The notes below the pieces were generated by a model that was given only the letters and a program-made list of their open reading frames with translations, was not told where the DNA came from and did not search any database. Below, piece by piece: positions 1 through 5,232 of a DNA stretch of 5,671 bases (the stretch's first letter is position 1; each line of letters starts with the position of its first letter). Source of the DNA: CAYSAA01 sp964428905 (lineage in GTDB: Bacteria; Atribacterota; Phoenicimicrobiia; Phoenicimicrobiales; Stramentimicrobiaceae); contig CAYSAA010000225.1 of NCBI GenBank assembly GCA_964428905.1, positions 1 to 5,671 on the forward strand. Reading direction: 5' to 3'. A program made the position numbers and the translations under genes.

Positions 1-434
1 CTCCTAAGGCACTGCTGTTATGAAAAACGTAAAGATCGGACAAATTACGCGCAATCCATGGAGTGGCTAACATGCTTAGCTTGACGGGTATGCGCCTTGG
101 CGGGACTCCACGATTTTCCTTATCAACATATGTACCAATATGCCTTCGGCACAAAATCGCTGCAACTTCGCGTTTCGCTGTGGTTTTTCAACCCTCGTGA
201 CGATGTCTACTGCATAATCTGGGTTGAAACCTTTGCTATTGGCAGTAGAAAAGGCAAGTATAGTAAGAGTTTTCACAGATCGGATGTAAAGAAAGGAGAT
301 TTCTTTAGGTGGGATATGAATTTTACTGGGGTCGAGCCTAGCCGGGGCAAATACCGCTCAGATATAGAAATTCTGCTAAAAAAGCCTATCAGCCAAGATC
401 CACCAACCAACTCGCTATCAATCCACGAGCCTAA
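1..434 (-). mobile_element. Integron gene cassette 4 (partial, left end outside window)
   Basis: On the minus strand this cassette starts with TTAGGC, just after the G of the attC at 429-487. Its own attC should show GCCTAAC on the minus strand (GTTAGGC on the plus strand), and that is absent from 1-428, so the cassette continues to the left. It holds no convincing minus-strand gene. A 66-codon GTG-started frame (76-276) exists there but has no visible ribosome binding site. The better coding candidate is on the plus strand (see 130-495), which would make this a cassette with a reversed gene. Confidence 0.6.
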
Positions 435-495
435 CGTTTCGCTTCAGCCGTGCGAGGTACGAGTGTCGGCTGGAAGCGATGTTATGTGCTTATAA
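130..495 (+). CDS. Possible reversed cassette gene, hypothetical protein running through attC
   Basis: I do not recognise this protein. The frame is open from 85 to 495. The ATG at 130 gives 121 residues and a TTG at 97 would give 132; neither has a clear ribosome binding site. The middle of the product looks protein-like: a beta-strand-like stretch (LRVSLWFF, then VYCIIWVETFAIG around residues 15-40) is followed by a basic, charged part (KKGDFFRWDMNF). The gene would run opposite to the array, as some cassette genes with their own promoter do. Oddly, it has no stop before the cassette boundary. It crosses the whole attC at 429-487 and stops only at 493-495, so its last 20 or so residues are translated attC and neighbour sequence. 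It may be a decayed or truncated gene, or chance. An antisense frame (76-276) overlaps it. Confidence 0.35.
   Translation: MYQYAFGTKSLQLRVSLWFFNPRDDVYCIIWVETFAIGSRKGKYSKSFHRSDVKKGDFFRWDMNFTGVEPSRGKYRSDIEILLKKPISQDPPTNSLSIHEPNVSLQPCEVRVSAGSDVMCL
429..487 (-). other. attC recombination site (cassette 3 / cassette 4 junction)
   Basis: Read on the minus strand, the outer arms are ACATAAC (R'') and GTTAGGC (R'). The inner arms are TCGCTTCCAGCCG and CGGCTGAAGCGA, which pair perfectly apart from one extra C in the first arm. That extra base is the orientation-setting extrahelical base of attC sites. The site is 59 bp with a short central loop, the classical length. R'' ACATAAC is the complement of the GTTATGT that opens cassette 3, as expected for a circular cassette intermediate. 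The AIPR gene stops 11 bp before it. Confidence 0.93.
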
Positions 496-498
496 ATT

Positions 499-2184
499 TT
501 ATGAATACAGTTTTTTATTTATAAAACTATCAAGTGAAGATGATTTCAGTGTTGAATTTAAATCTACTTGCAGAGATTCATCATCTAAAAAAATTTGATG
601 AACTAATTCGAATGAATCTTCCACTTCTTTATTAAGAATATTTTTATTATTCAATAGTTCTTGAATTTGTTCTTCCAATTTATTTTTATTCTGCCAATTA
701 TTATCACCTGTCCATTTAAATGCTACAATCCGAGCAATGTGAAAAGCAGCATTTTTAGCCAAATAACGTTTGAGCTCATCAGAATCATTTGTTAAGTCTG
801 ATGTTTTTAGGTAATCTCGAGTACAATTATAAATAAATGAGGCAATAATATATGGTTCTACAATTCCACCAGAAAAAATTTTATTATAATAATCACTCCA
901 TACCTTATATTTTCTACTTCTTGCATCTGATGGCCTTTTTAATACTATAGACAAATATGAAACAGCAACAATATCATTCGGAAATATTTTTTTAGGATCA
1001 ATAGATTCATCAATAAATTGCCTTGGTTTTGTTTCATAATACAAGTCATAAATTTTAAATGCCTTTTGAATATCTATCTGAACTTTATCATTTGCTTTTA
1101 AATTTCTTGCACTAATTTGATTTTGATTATTTGTAGTTAACACTACTTTATCAACAAGATCTAAATTACCAGTTTCAATTATTCTTAACATGACATTTAC
1201 ATCATTCTGCATAGTACCTGCTGTTGATGCTCTTGCTATTGATACAGAAGTTTGGCATCCATTAACAATTTGCATATTCTCAATTTTAACTTTTGGATCA
1301 TCTGGATCAGTTACAGGATCAAGTTTATCACATACTATTGTTATTCCGTTATTCAAGAACCAAAATAAATATGAATCATCCTCATTTGAACATGTATCCT
1401 GAATATCTTTGTTTACTGAACCCAAATTTCCTAAATATCTTCTAATATTTAGATCAAATAAAAAACCTTTTGGATCATTGTTGACAATTCGAGCAATTTC
1501 AGAGGCAGATGTTGTACAAATTAATCCTTTTAATCCATGTGAGTGGTATTTAATTAAAGATGGAGAATTTGTATCATATTTAATTTTAATTTCTGTACTT
1601 ATTTTTTTATTCTTTTTTTCCTGAGAATTTATTAAATCAACAATGTCATCAGAACCAATCAATTCAAATGTAAAACTATCAAAAGTATTATTACCATATT
1701 CTTCTAATATTGATTTTCTTTCTTGAATACATTCATCTGAAATTTCTGATGAAATACCATTTGTTATGTAAGCGACTTTGATTTGAATATTTGATGGTCC
1801 ATAATTTGCCTGTAAAGCCCTTACCTCTTGTATTTTGTCTTTAAACTTAACATTTGTTAAAGTCTGAATTTCTTTTCTTCTCTTATTAAATATCCAATTT
1901 AATCCGTTTTTTATTTTTATTATCTTATTAGATGAAAATGTATTCTCATTTTTAACCTGGCTTATATATATTATACCTTCTCCACCTTTGTCTTCAATTG
2001 TTATTGCATCAATCTGTTTATCTTGACCTCCATCAACATTGTCATCTTCATCAAAGGAGTGAATACTTTTATCTGTAAAAAGTGAATGCCCAAATATTAA
2101 AAAAGCATCATTTTCATTAGTTATACCAAGATGACGCATCGTTGATTCTATATTTGATTCTACAATTTGTTGTCTTACATTCAT
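499..2184 (-). CDS. AIPR-family abortive-infection phage-resistance protein with PD-(D/E)XK-like N-terminus
   Basis: This 561-aa protein is assigned to the AIPR family (abortive infection phage resistance, Pfam PF10592) from motifs I recognise: NIRRYLG (246-252), FWFLNNGI (274-281), IVNGCQTS (306-313) and TTNNQNQIS (350-358). The N-terminal 80 residues hold GGQDKQIDAI (52-61) and, 15 residues further on, a beta strand ending in SQVK (75-78). This spacing matches the D...(D/E/Q)xK core of PD-(D/E)XK nucleases, with D59, Q76 and K78 as candidate catalytic residues. The inferred role is a soluble nucleic-acid-cleaving defence protein that aborts phage infection; the trigger and target are not visible. 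Length is normal for the family and no frameshift is seen. I chose the ATG at 2184 over the in-frame TTG at 2196 because GAGGTG lies 4 bp upstream of the ATG and overlaps the TTG. The C-terminal third is helical and lysine/asparagine-rich. It is the only gene of its cassette, so it must act alone. Confidence 0.85.
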   Translation of the reverse strand: MNVRQQIVESNIESTMRHLGITNENDAFLIFGHSLFTDKSIHSFDEDDNVDGGQDKQIDAITIEDKGGEGIIYISQVKNENTFSSNKIIKIKNGLNWIFNKRRKEIQTLTNVKFKDKIQEVRALQANYGPSNIQIKVAYITNGISSEISDECIQERKSILEEYGNNTFDSFTFELIGSDDIVDLINSQEKKNKKISTEIKIKYDTNSPSLIKYHSHGLKGLICTTSASEIARIVNNDPKGFLFDLNIRRYLGNLGSVNKDIQDTCSNEDDSYLFWFLNNGITIVCDKLDPVTDPDDPKVKIENMQIVNGCQTSVSIARASTAGTMQNDVNVMLRIIETGNLDLVDKVVLTTNNQNQISARNLKANDKVQIDIQKAFKIYDLYYETKPRQFIDESIDPKKIFPNDIVAVSYLSIVLKRPSDARSRKYKVWSDYYNKIFSGGIVEPYIIASFIYNCTRDYLKTSDLTNDSDELKRYLAKNAAFHIARIVAFKWTGDNNWQNKNKLEEQIQELLNNKNILNKEVEDSFELVHQIFLDDESLQVDLNSTLKSSSLDSFINKKLYS

Positions 2185-2188
2185 AAGG

Positions 2189-2194
2189 CACCTC
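2189..2194 (-). promoter_or_regulatory. Ribosome binding site deciding the AIPR start
   Basis: GAGGTG on the minus strand sits 4 bp before the ATG at 2184. It overlaps the alternative TTG start (2196-2194), which therefore cannot use it. This fixes the shorter 561-aa product. Confidence 0.7.
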
Positions 2195-2224
2195 AATCTT
2201 TATATTAATTAAAAAATCTTTGGC

Positions 2225-2296
2225 ACATAACGACGAGCATGAGTGGTTCTTATAAGTGCAAGCTTTTAAAAATCCAACTCAATGCCCTTGTTAGGT
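2225..2296 (-). other. attC recombination site (cassette 2 / cassette 3 junction)
   Basis: On the minus strand the outer arms are ACCTAAC (R'') and GTTATGT (R'). The inner arms are GGGCATTGAG and CTCATGCTCG, where GCAT-T-GAG pairs with CTCATGC leaving one extra T in the first arm, the same polarity as the other sites. At 72 bp it has a longer, A+T-rich imperfect centre. R'' ACCTAAC complements GTTAGGT at the start of cassette 2. The membrane-protein gene stops 7 bp before it. Confidence 0.9.
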
Positions 2297-2303
2297 CTTT
2301 CTT

Positions 2304-2909
2304 TCATTTACAAGTGTATTTCGATCTGCCCTTCGAAGATAGGTTAACTAAATCATCAATTCCATCTTTTAGCCGAATTTTTACGCTATCGGTAATTTCT
2401 TCAGCAGGAGGTTCGCAGATAATACATGAGTTTTGAGTATCCATACATATTTTTTTAAGCACCTCTGCCCAATTTCCGCCAGAATAAACGCCATCGAGCC
2501 AAAAATTTTCCAACATCTTGCTTGAAAGAACTAATGTAAAATTTTCAGTGGGGTGTTGATTAAAGTGATTCTTCAAGGTACCTAAATATCCTTCATGTTC
2601 CGGATTTGCCGAAACAACAAGCATTGGTGGATTGAACCAGTAAACAATTATAAAGACAGCAATCGCACCACCTGCTTTAATATAGGGCGCAATATCAAAT
2701 TTTATAAAACCAGGTATAAGAGCGGCAATACCAGCCGCGGATAGGGAAAGGATGACACGAAAAACCAAAATTTGAAAGTTTGTTGGATTAGGGAAAAAGA
2801 TAGCTATTACGAGCATCACAATACAGAAGGTAACTCCAAATATAAAAGCAACGATGATTTGCCATTTCGGATAATTGTCTTCTTTCTCCCCAAGTTCCTT
2901 ATTCTCCAT
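2304..2909 (-). CDS. Membrane protein with three helices and a C-terminal soluble domain, function unknown
   Basis: The product is 201 aa and I cannot name its function. A charged N-terminus (1-15) is followed by hydrophobic segments at about 16-39, 46-69 and 76-95. The second and third (RVILSLSAAGIAALIPGFI, then AGGAIAVFIIVYWFNPP) have the glycine/alanine-rich look of a module I recall at the N-terminus of assorted bacterial membrane proteins, some near conflict genes; this is memory, not a search. The remaining 105 residues form a soluble domain with a CIIC motif (SCIICEPP) and a polar tail. With three helices this domain lies on the side opposite the N-terminus. The start is the ATG at 2909, with GAGGG 8 bp upstream; the in-frame GTG at 2924 overlaps that site. 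It is second in the cassette after the secreted cysteine-rich protein, which suggests the two may contact each other at the membrane. Confidence 0.75.
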   Translation of the reverse strand: MENKELGEKEDNYPKWQIIVAFIFGVTFCIVMLVIAIFFPNPTNFQILVFRVILSLSAAGIAALIPGFIKFDIAPYIKAGGAIAVFIIVYWFNPPMLVVSANPEHEGYLGTLKNHFNQHPTENFTLVLSSKMLENFWLDGVYSGGNWAEVLKKICMDTQNSCIICEPPAEEITDSVKIRLKDGIDDLVNLSSKGRSKYTCK

Positions 2910-2917
2910 CGCATTGA

Positions 2918-2922
2918 CCCTC
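2918..2922 (-). promoter_or_regulatory. Ribosome binding site deciding the membrane-protein start
   Basis: GAGGG on the minus strand lies 8 bp before the ATG at 2909 and overlaps the first codons of the longer GTG-started frame, so the ATG is preferred. Confidence 0.6.
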
Positions 2923-2956
2923 ACTCATTTACTGTTTAACAGCAACGCTACCTTTT

Positions 2957-3565
2957 TCATCTAATCCATGCTGGGGTTGAGAAATCACAGTAAAAATCAG
3001 CTCCAGACCATGGGGTTTTTACCATTGAAGAGAAATCATCCCCGTGCATTTCCATGCATCCGTACCCAATAGTTAGTTTGAAACCTTCAGACTGTATCTT
3101 TACACATTCTTTTTTTGACGGCTCTTGGAGTGCTTTAAGGATTTCAGGAGCTTTGGTCTCAAGCATTTTTTTTGTTATTGGTATTTTGTCTTCGAATCCG
3201 AATCGTTGTGATATTGCGAATAATACAGGAAGCTTGTCCTTTACAAAGTTAACATCCCATCCTTCAGGTGGTACTTTGTTTGCAAAATCGATTGATTCTC
3301 TGGGATCTGCTCTCAATCCGATTTTTTGTAATTTATTAACAAATCTCTTATATTCTTCTGGATTTGTGGCAGAAAATTCAATTGTACATCTCGCTCTATC
3401 TTCACTTCTAGAGCATGTGCCCCACCCCTGAGCAACTGCACTATGATATTTGCAGGGACATCGATTCGTCTCAGCATTAGATTTCCCTTTAGGTAATAGT
3501 ATTGTAAGAAGCAAGAAAATTATCGCCCAACAAATGACAGTGGTTCTGTAACGTGATGTTGTCAT
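2957..3565 (-). CDS. Secreted cysteine-rich hypothetical protein
   Basis: This 202-aa protein is of a family I do not recognise. The first 32 or so residues form a signal peptide or membrane anchor: basic TTSRYR, hydrophobic core CWAIIFLLLTILL, then a polar region with a possible cleavage site after SNAE. No lipobox is visible at the expected place. The mature part holds seven cysteines (RCPCKYH, GTCSR, ARCTI, KECVK, GYGCM, FYCDF), as in disulfide-bonded periplasmic proteins. Its middle (about 75-150) looks helical and has proline-containing turns. The in-frame ATG at 3580 would add 5 residues. I chose 3565 because GGAAGGGA ends 5 bp upstream of it, while 3580 has no site. It is the first gene of the two-gene cassette, 47 bp before the membrane protein. 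The pairing suggests a shared envelope function, but the sequence does not say which. Confidence 0.78.
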   Translation of the reverse strand: MTTSRYRTTVICWAIIFLLLTILLPKGKSNAETNRCPCKYHSAVAQGWGTCSRSEDRARCTIEFSATNPEEYKRFVNKLQKIGLRADPRESIDFANKVPPEGWDVNFVKDKLPVLFAISQRFGFEDKIPITKKMLETKAPEILKALQEPSKKECVKIQSEGFKLTIGYGCMEMHGDDFSSMVKTPWSGADFYCDFSTPAWIR

Positions 3566-3570
3566 ATTAT

Positions 3571-3578
3571 TCCCTTCC
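3571..3578 (-). promoter_or_regulatory. Ribosome binding site deciding the start of the secreted protein
   Basis: GGAAGGGA on the minus strand lies 5 bp upstream of the ATG at 3565 and directly after the rival ATG at 3580, which itself lacks any purine-rich site. Confidence 0.7.
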
Positions 3579-3631
3579 ATTAAATAAATTTACTTGATGG
3601 CCAAATCAGTTCGATCCTTACTCAATTGATG

Positions 3632-3691
3632 ACCTAACTTCGCTAATCAGCCGCGCTTCTTTTTGCCTCGGCTGGATTTGTTTTGTTAGCA
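3632..3691 (-). other. attC recombination site (cassette 1 / cassette 2 junction)
   Basis: On the minus strand the outer arms are TGCTAAC (R'') and GTTAGGT (R'). The inner arms are AATCCAGCCG and CGGCTGATT, pairing with one extra C in the first arm. The site is 60 bp with a G+C-poor centre. R'' TGCTAAC is the exact complement of GTTAGCA, the start of cassette 1. The HEPN-like gene stops 10 bp before it. Confidence 0.92.
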
Positions 3692-4309
3692 TTTTCACGA
3701 TTTATAATTTGCTTAACAAATTGATGTATACCACGATTACTTTAGTATATACGTCAAATATTTGTTTGCCGATTTTATAAATTTCACCAGCATCAATTGC
3801 CAGCATGGCTGAAGCCATTTCAGAACCATTAGCATTCCTATGGCCAAACAGATTGTTTCTAATGAAATTAAGCTTTTTGTGATATTCCTTTTTAACAGCC
3901 TTAAGTTCTTTCGTGCAACCTTTAACCTCTGATAACGCCTCATTGCCTATCTTATTTATAATTGTCTTAGCCACATCTGCACCAACCTTCTTTTCTTGAT
4001 GATTAATAAGTTCATAAGATATAAGGGCGACATTTCGAGAAAAGTAATTGGTTTCATAGCCATTTTTCAAAGCACTTGAGACATCAAGATACTTCAAGCC
4101 GATGATAAGATCAGTTAAACAAATTGCAATATACATTGATTTTTCATAAACCGGATACAAATATTTGTGCTCTTCTTTATCAAGGATTTTAGGGTGAGCT
4201 TTTAAAGCCCTGATAATTTCATTATGACGTTTGATTAGAATATCATACGTTTTGATGGCCTTTATCATGAGTACCTTCGTTCTGATCTATACATTGCTGT
4301 GCTTGCTAA
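3638..4309 (-). mobile_element. Integron gene cassette 1 (HEPN-like gene)
   Basis: This complete 672-bp cassette starts with TTAGCA, after the G of the attC at 4304-4370, and ends at the G of the attC at 3632-3691. It is compact: about 41 bp precede the start codon and 10 bp separate the stop from attC. There is little room for an internal promoter, so transcription probably enters from the right. Confidence 0.88.
3702..4268 (-). CDS. HEPN-like putative ribonuclease (AbiU2-type RX5H motif)
   Basis: The product is a 188-aa, almost entirely helical protein. Near its C-terminal third it has FIRNNLFGHRNAN (136-148). R137 and H143 form an RX5H motif with N after the arginine, the active-site signature of HEPN ribonucleases (R-[N/H/D]-x4-6-H). 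An acidic residue two helices earlier (E86 in SYELINH) could be the supporting glutamate seen in some HEPN folds. The context 'xRNxxxGHR' near helices resembles HEPN domains of AbiU2-like abortive-infection proteins. The inferred role is an RNA-cleaving toxin or defence effector; some RX5H proteins are inactive or bind nucleotides instead. No antitoxin frame is present in the cassette, which argues against a classical HEPN-MNT pair. The start is the ATG at 4268, with GAAGG 5 bp upstream. Family membership is a motif-level judgement. Confidence 0.7.
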   Translation of the reverse strand: MIKAIKTYDILIKRHNEIIRALKAHPKILDKEEHKYLYPVYEKSMYIAICLTDLIIGLKYLDVSSALKNGYETNYFSRNVALISYELINHQEKKVGADVAKTIINKIGNEALSEVKGCTKELKAVKKEYHKKLNFIRNNLFGHRNANGSEMASAMLAIDAGEIYKIGKQIFDVYTKVIVVYINLLSKL

Positions 4310-4370
4310 CGCGGAGATGAGCGGACTGACGTATAACGAGGAGAGAAAACGTCTCATCCGGGTGTTGTAC
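4304..4370 (-). other. attC recombination site (rightmost, less regular)
   Basis: On the minus strand the outer arms are GTACAAC (R'') and GTTAGCA (R'). The inner arms are GGATGAGACG and CGCTCATCTCC: ATGAG-A-CG pairs with CGCTCAT, leaving an extra A in the first arm, in the same polarity as the other three. A two-base bulge (CT) in the second arm makes this the least regular of the four sites. It is 67 bp long. R' GTTAGCA matches the arm of the next attC as expected. Confidence 0.78.
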
Positions 4371-4427
4371 GTCGCGCCGTTCCATGGATTTGTTCTGGCG
4401 TCACGGTGATTCGCGCCGCCAGTACAA
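4310..4427 (-). mobile_element. Gene-less mini-cassette 0 at the array boundary
   Basis: The rightmost attC has R'' GTACAAC, so its cassette should open with TTGTAC. Exactly that hexamer occurs on the minus strand at 4427-4422, preceded by T where G is expected. This would give a cassette of about 118 bp made of the attC plus 51 bp with no reading frame. The composition switches from G+C-rich to strongly A+T-rich just right of it, which supports a boundary here. The missing G could be a mutation or a deletion joint. Confidence 0.45.
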
Positions 4428-4428
4428 A
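4389..4428. repeat. Imperfect 12-bp inverted repeat at the array edge
   Basis: TTTGTTCTGGCG (4389-4400) and CGCCAGTACAAA (4417-4428) are inverted repeats matching at 11 of 12 positions around a 16-base loop. The loop itself contains the small palindrome TCACGGTGA. The right arm contains the presumed start of the mini-cassette. It is not an attC, because the outer bases are in the inside-out order (GT first, AC last). It could be a hairpin, a remnant of an integration site, or a terminator-like structure without a T run. Confidence 0.6.
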
Positions 4429-4582
4429 GGTTATATATTATGATATAAATTATGGAGTGCTGCCTTTATCAGGATTAATTAAATCCCTCTAAATTGAAAT
4501 GTCAAGGAAAATAAGGTACATCCATTATGCTTTATAATATATAAAGCGCCAAATTTTACCGTATGAATGCAAATAGGAAAAA

Positions 4583-4723
4583 ATGGAGTCAGGTCTGCCG
4601 TTGACTCATGTTGAACATGGACGGAGAATCGAACCCACCGATAAAACATTAACAATAAAATATGCAGAAGCATCAAATCATGTTGTAAACCAATATAGAA
4701 AGGGTGAAATCCCTCTTCTCTGA
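4583..4723 (+). CDS. Very small possible ORF, 46 aa
   Basis: ATG at 4583 with AGGA 5 bp upstream; the product starts MESGLPLTHVEHGRRIEP and ends in KGEIPLL. The amino-acid mix is soluble and plausible, and a TATAAT box lies about 45 bp upstream (4533-4538). I recognise no family. It could equally be a chance frame or the relic of a longer gene. The first codons overlap a GGAGTCAGGTCTG stretch that resembles sequence I recall near RAYT-type transposases. Confidence 0.2.
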   Translation: MESGLPLTHVEHGRRIEPTDKTLTIKYAEASNHVVNQYRKGEIPLL

Positions 4724-5016
4724 AGGAACAAAAGGTTATTGATACAGGAAAAGCAAGGAGTGTGACCAATCACACGCGCAGCGACGGCTGTATATAATAT
4801 TAGAGAGAATGAAGGGCAGCATATCAGAAGACAGAACAATAAAAAAATATGGTGAAATATCCGGTGAATAAGATAAACATAAGTGAACAGCCGACTTGAC
4901 TTTCCGCCTTTTTGATATCCTCAATAATGCCATGTTATACAGGAGATAAAACATACTGTTGAAAAAAGATTGTCAATATTTTAAAATCAATTTTTAAAGA
5001 AATAAGGTCATTTAGG

Positions 5017-5043
5017 TTGATTTGCGTGGCCCCACCAAATCAA
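5017..5043. repeat. Strong hairpin (inverted repeat with one bulge)
   Basis: TTGATTTG pairs with CAAATCAA, then after a bulged C (5025) GTG pairs with CAC, leaving a four-base GCCC loop. That gives eleven pairs in all. No T run follows on either strand, so it is not a standard intrinsic terminator. Bulged hairpins of this kind occur at IS200/IS605 and REP-type element ends, and a transposase of that class starts 600 bp to the right; the link is only suggestive. Confidence 0.65.
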
Positions 5044-5217
5044 TATATACATGCTTTGTGCATAGATTGATGCTTTTTTGGCCAGAAATGTGCAATTACC
5101 TGCACTCTTTCTATATATTATTCAAATTATGGGGCTATATAGTTCTATAGAATACCTTGTAATGTATAGATTTGATTTATCAAACACATAATGTGTATGT
5201 ACCTGCAAGTTGTTGAT

Positions 5218-5223
5218 GAGGAG
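5218..5223 (+). promoter_or_regulatory. Ribosome binding site deciding the start at 5233
   Basis: GAGGAG lies 9 bp upstream of the ATG at 5233. The in-frame ATGs at 5191 and 5197 lack any such site and would place the GAGGAG inside the gene, so the shorter product is preferred. Confidence 0.7.
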
Positions 5224-5232
5224 CAGATTGTA

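Larger units (their letters stand above)
435..2230 (-). mobile_element. Integron gene cassette 3 (AIPR defence cassette)
   Basis: This is a complete cassette of 1796 bp. It starts with TTATGT on the minus strand, after the G of the attC at 2225-2296, and ends at the G of the attC at 429-487. One gene fills nearly all of it, with about 46 bp before the start codon and 11 bp between stop and attC. That is large for a cassette, as most are under 1 kb. The leader (about 2185-2224) is A+T-rich, with AATATAAAG possibly serving as a weak -10. Otherwise expression depends on transcription from cassettes to the right. The base composition is much more A+T-rich than cassettes 2 and 4, so the origin is probably separate. 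Confidence 0.9.
2231..3637 (-). mobile_element. Integron gene cassette 2 (two-gene cassette)
   Basis: This complete 1407-bp cassette starts with TTAGGT, after the G of the attC at 3632-3691, and ends in the attC at 2225-2296. It carries two co-directional genes separated by 47 bp: a secreted cysteine-rich protein, then a three-helix membrane protein. I looked for an attC in the gap 2910-2956 and found none, so the two genes move as one unit. Two-gene cassettes are a minority and often encode partners. Confidence 0.88.
4429..5232. other. A+T-rich flank without a convincing gene
   Basis: About 800 bp between the array edge and the membrane-protein gene. I see no attC, no integrase-like frame (an intI would be expected diverging to the right from an attI here) and no tRNA. 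It contains one 46-codon possible ORF (4583-4723), a TATAAT box (4533-4538) without a well-spaced -35, a strong hairpin (5017-5043) and a minor ATGC/GCAT hairpin near 5051-5063. The longer minus-strand frames at 4479-4769 and 4736-4954 lack ribosome binding sites and protein-like composition, so I leave them out. Confidence 0.6.

Noticed and set aside
65..71. GGCTAAC as a possible attC outer arm at the left end
   Set aside because: No GTTRRRY partner within a plausible distance to the right and no paired inner arms. It also does not match the GCCTAAC/GTTAGGC expected for cassette 4.
1190..1624. Plus-strand frames opposite the AIPR gene
   Set aside because: They are antisense shadows of a strongly supported gene, with no ribosome binding sites.
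2910..2956. GTTTAAC in the gap between the two genes of cassette 2 as a hidden attC
   Set aside because: The 47-bp gap has no partner arm and no inner inverted repeat, so the two genes share one cassette.
3054..3431. 125-codon plus-strand frame opposite the secreted cysteine-rich protein
   Set aside because: The minus-strand frame has a signal peptide, a good ribosome binding site and cassette context; this one has none of these.
4613..4645. GAATCGAACC on the plus strand reads as a tRNA T-loop (GGTTCGATTC) on the minus strand
   Set aside because: The flanking bases do not form a five-pair T stem, and no anticodon or D arm is present upstream on that strand.
4479..4954. Two minus-strand frames of 96 and 72 codons in the flank, possibly an integrase relic
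   Set aside because: No tyrosine-recombinase motifs, low-quality amino-acid composition and no ribosome binding sites.
5054..5080. GCAT...ATGC followed by TTTTTT as an intrinsic terminator
   Set aside because: The stem is only four pairs with a six-base loop, and no gene ends just upstream on the plus strand.
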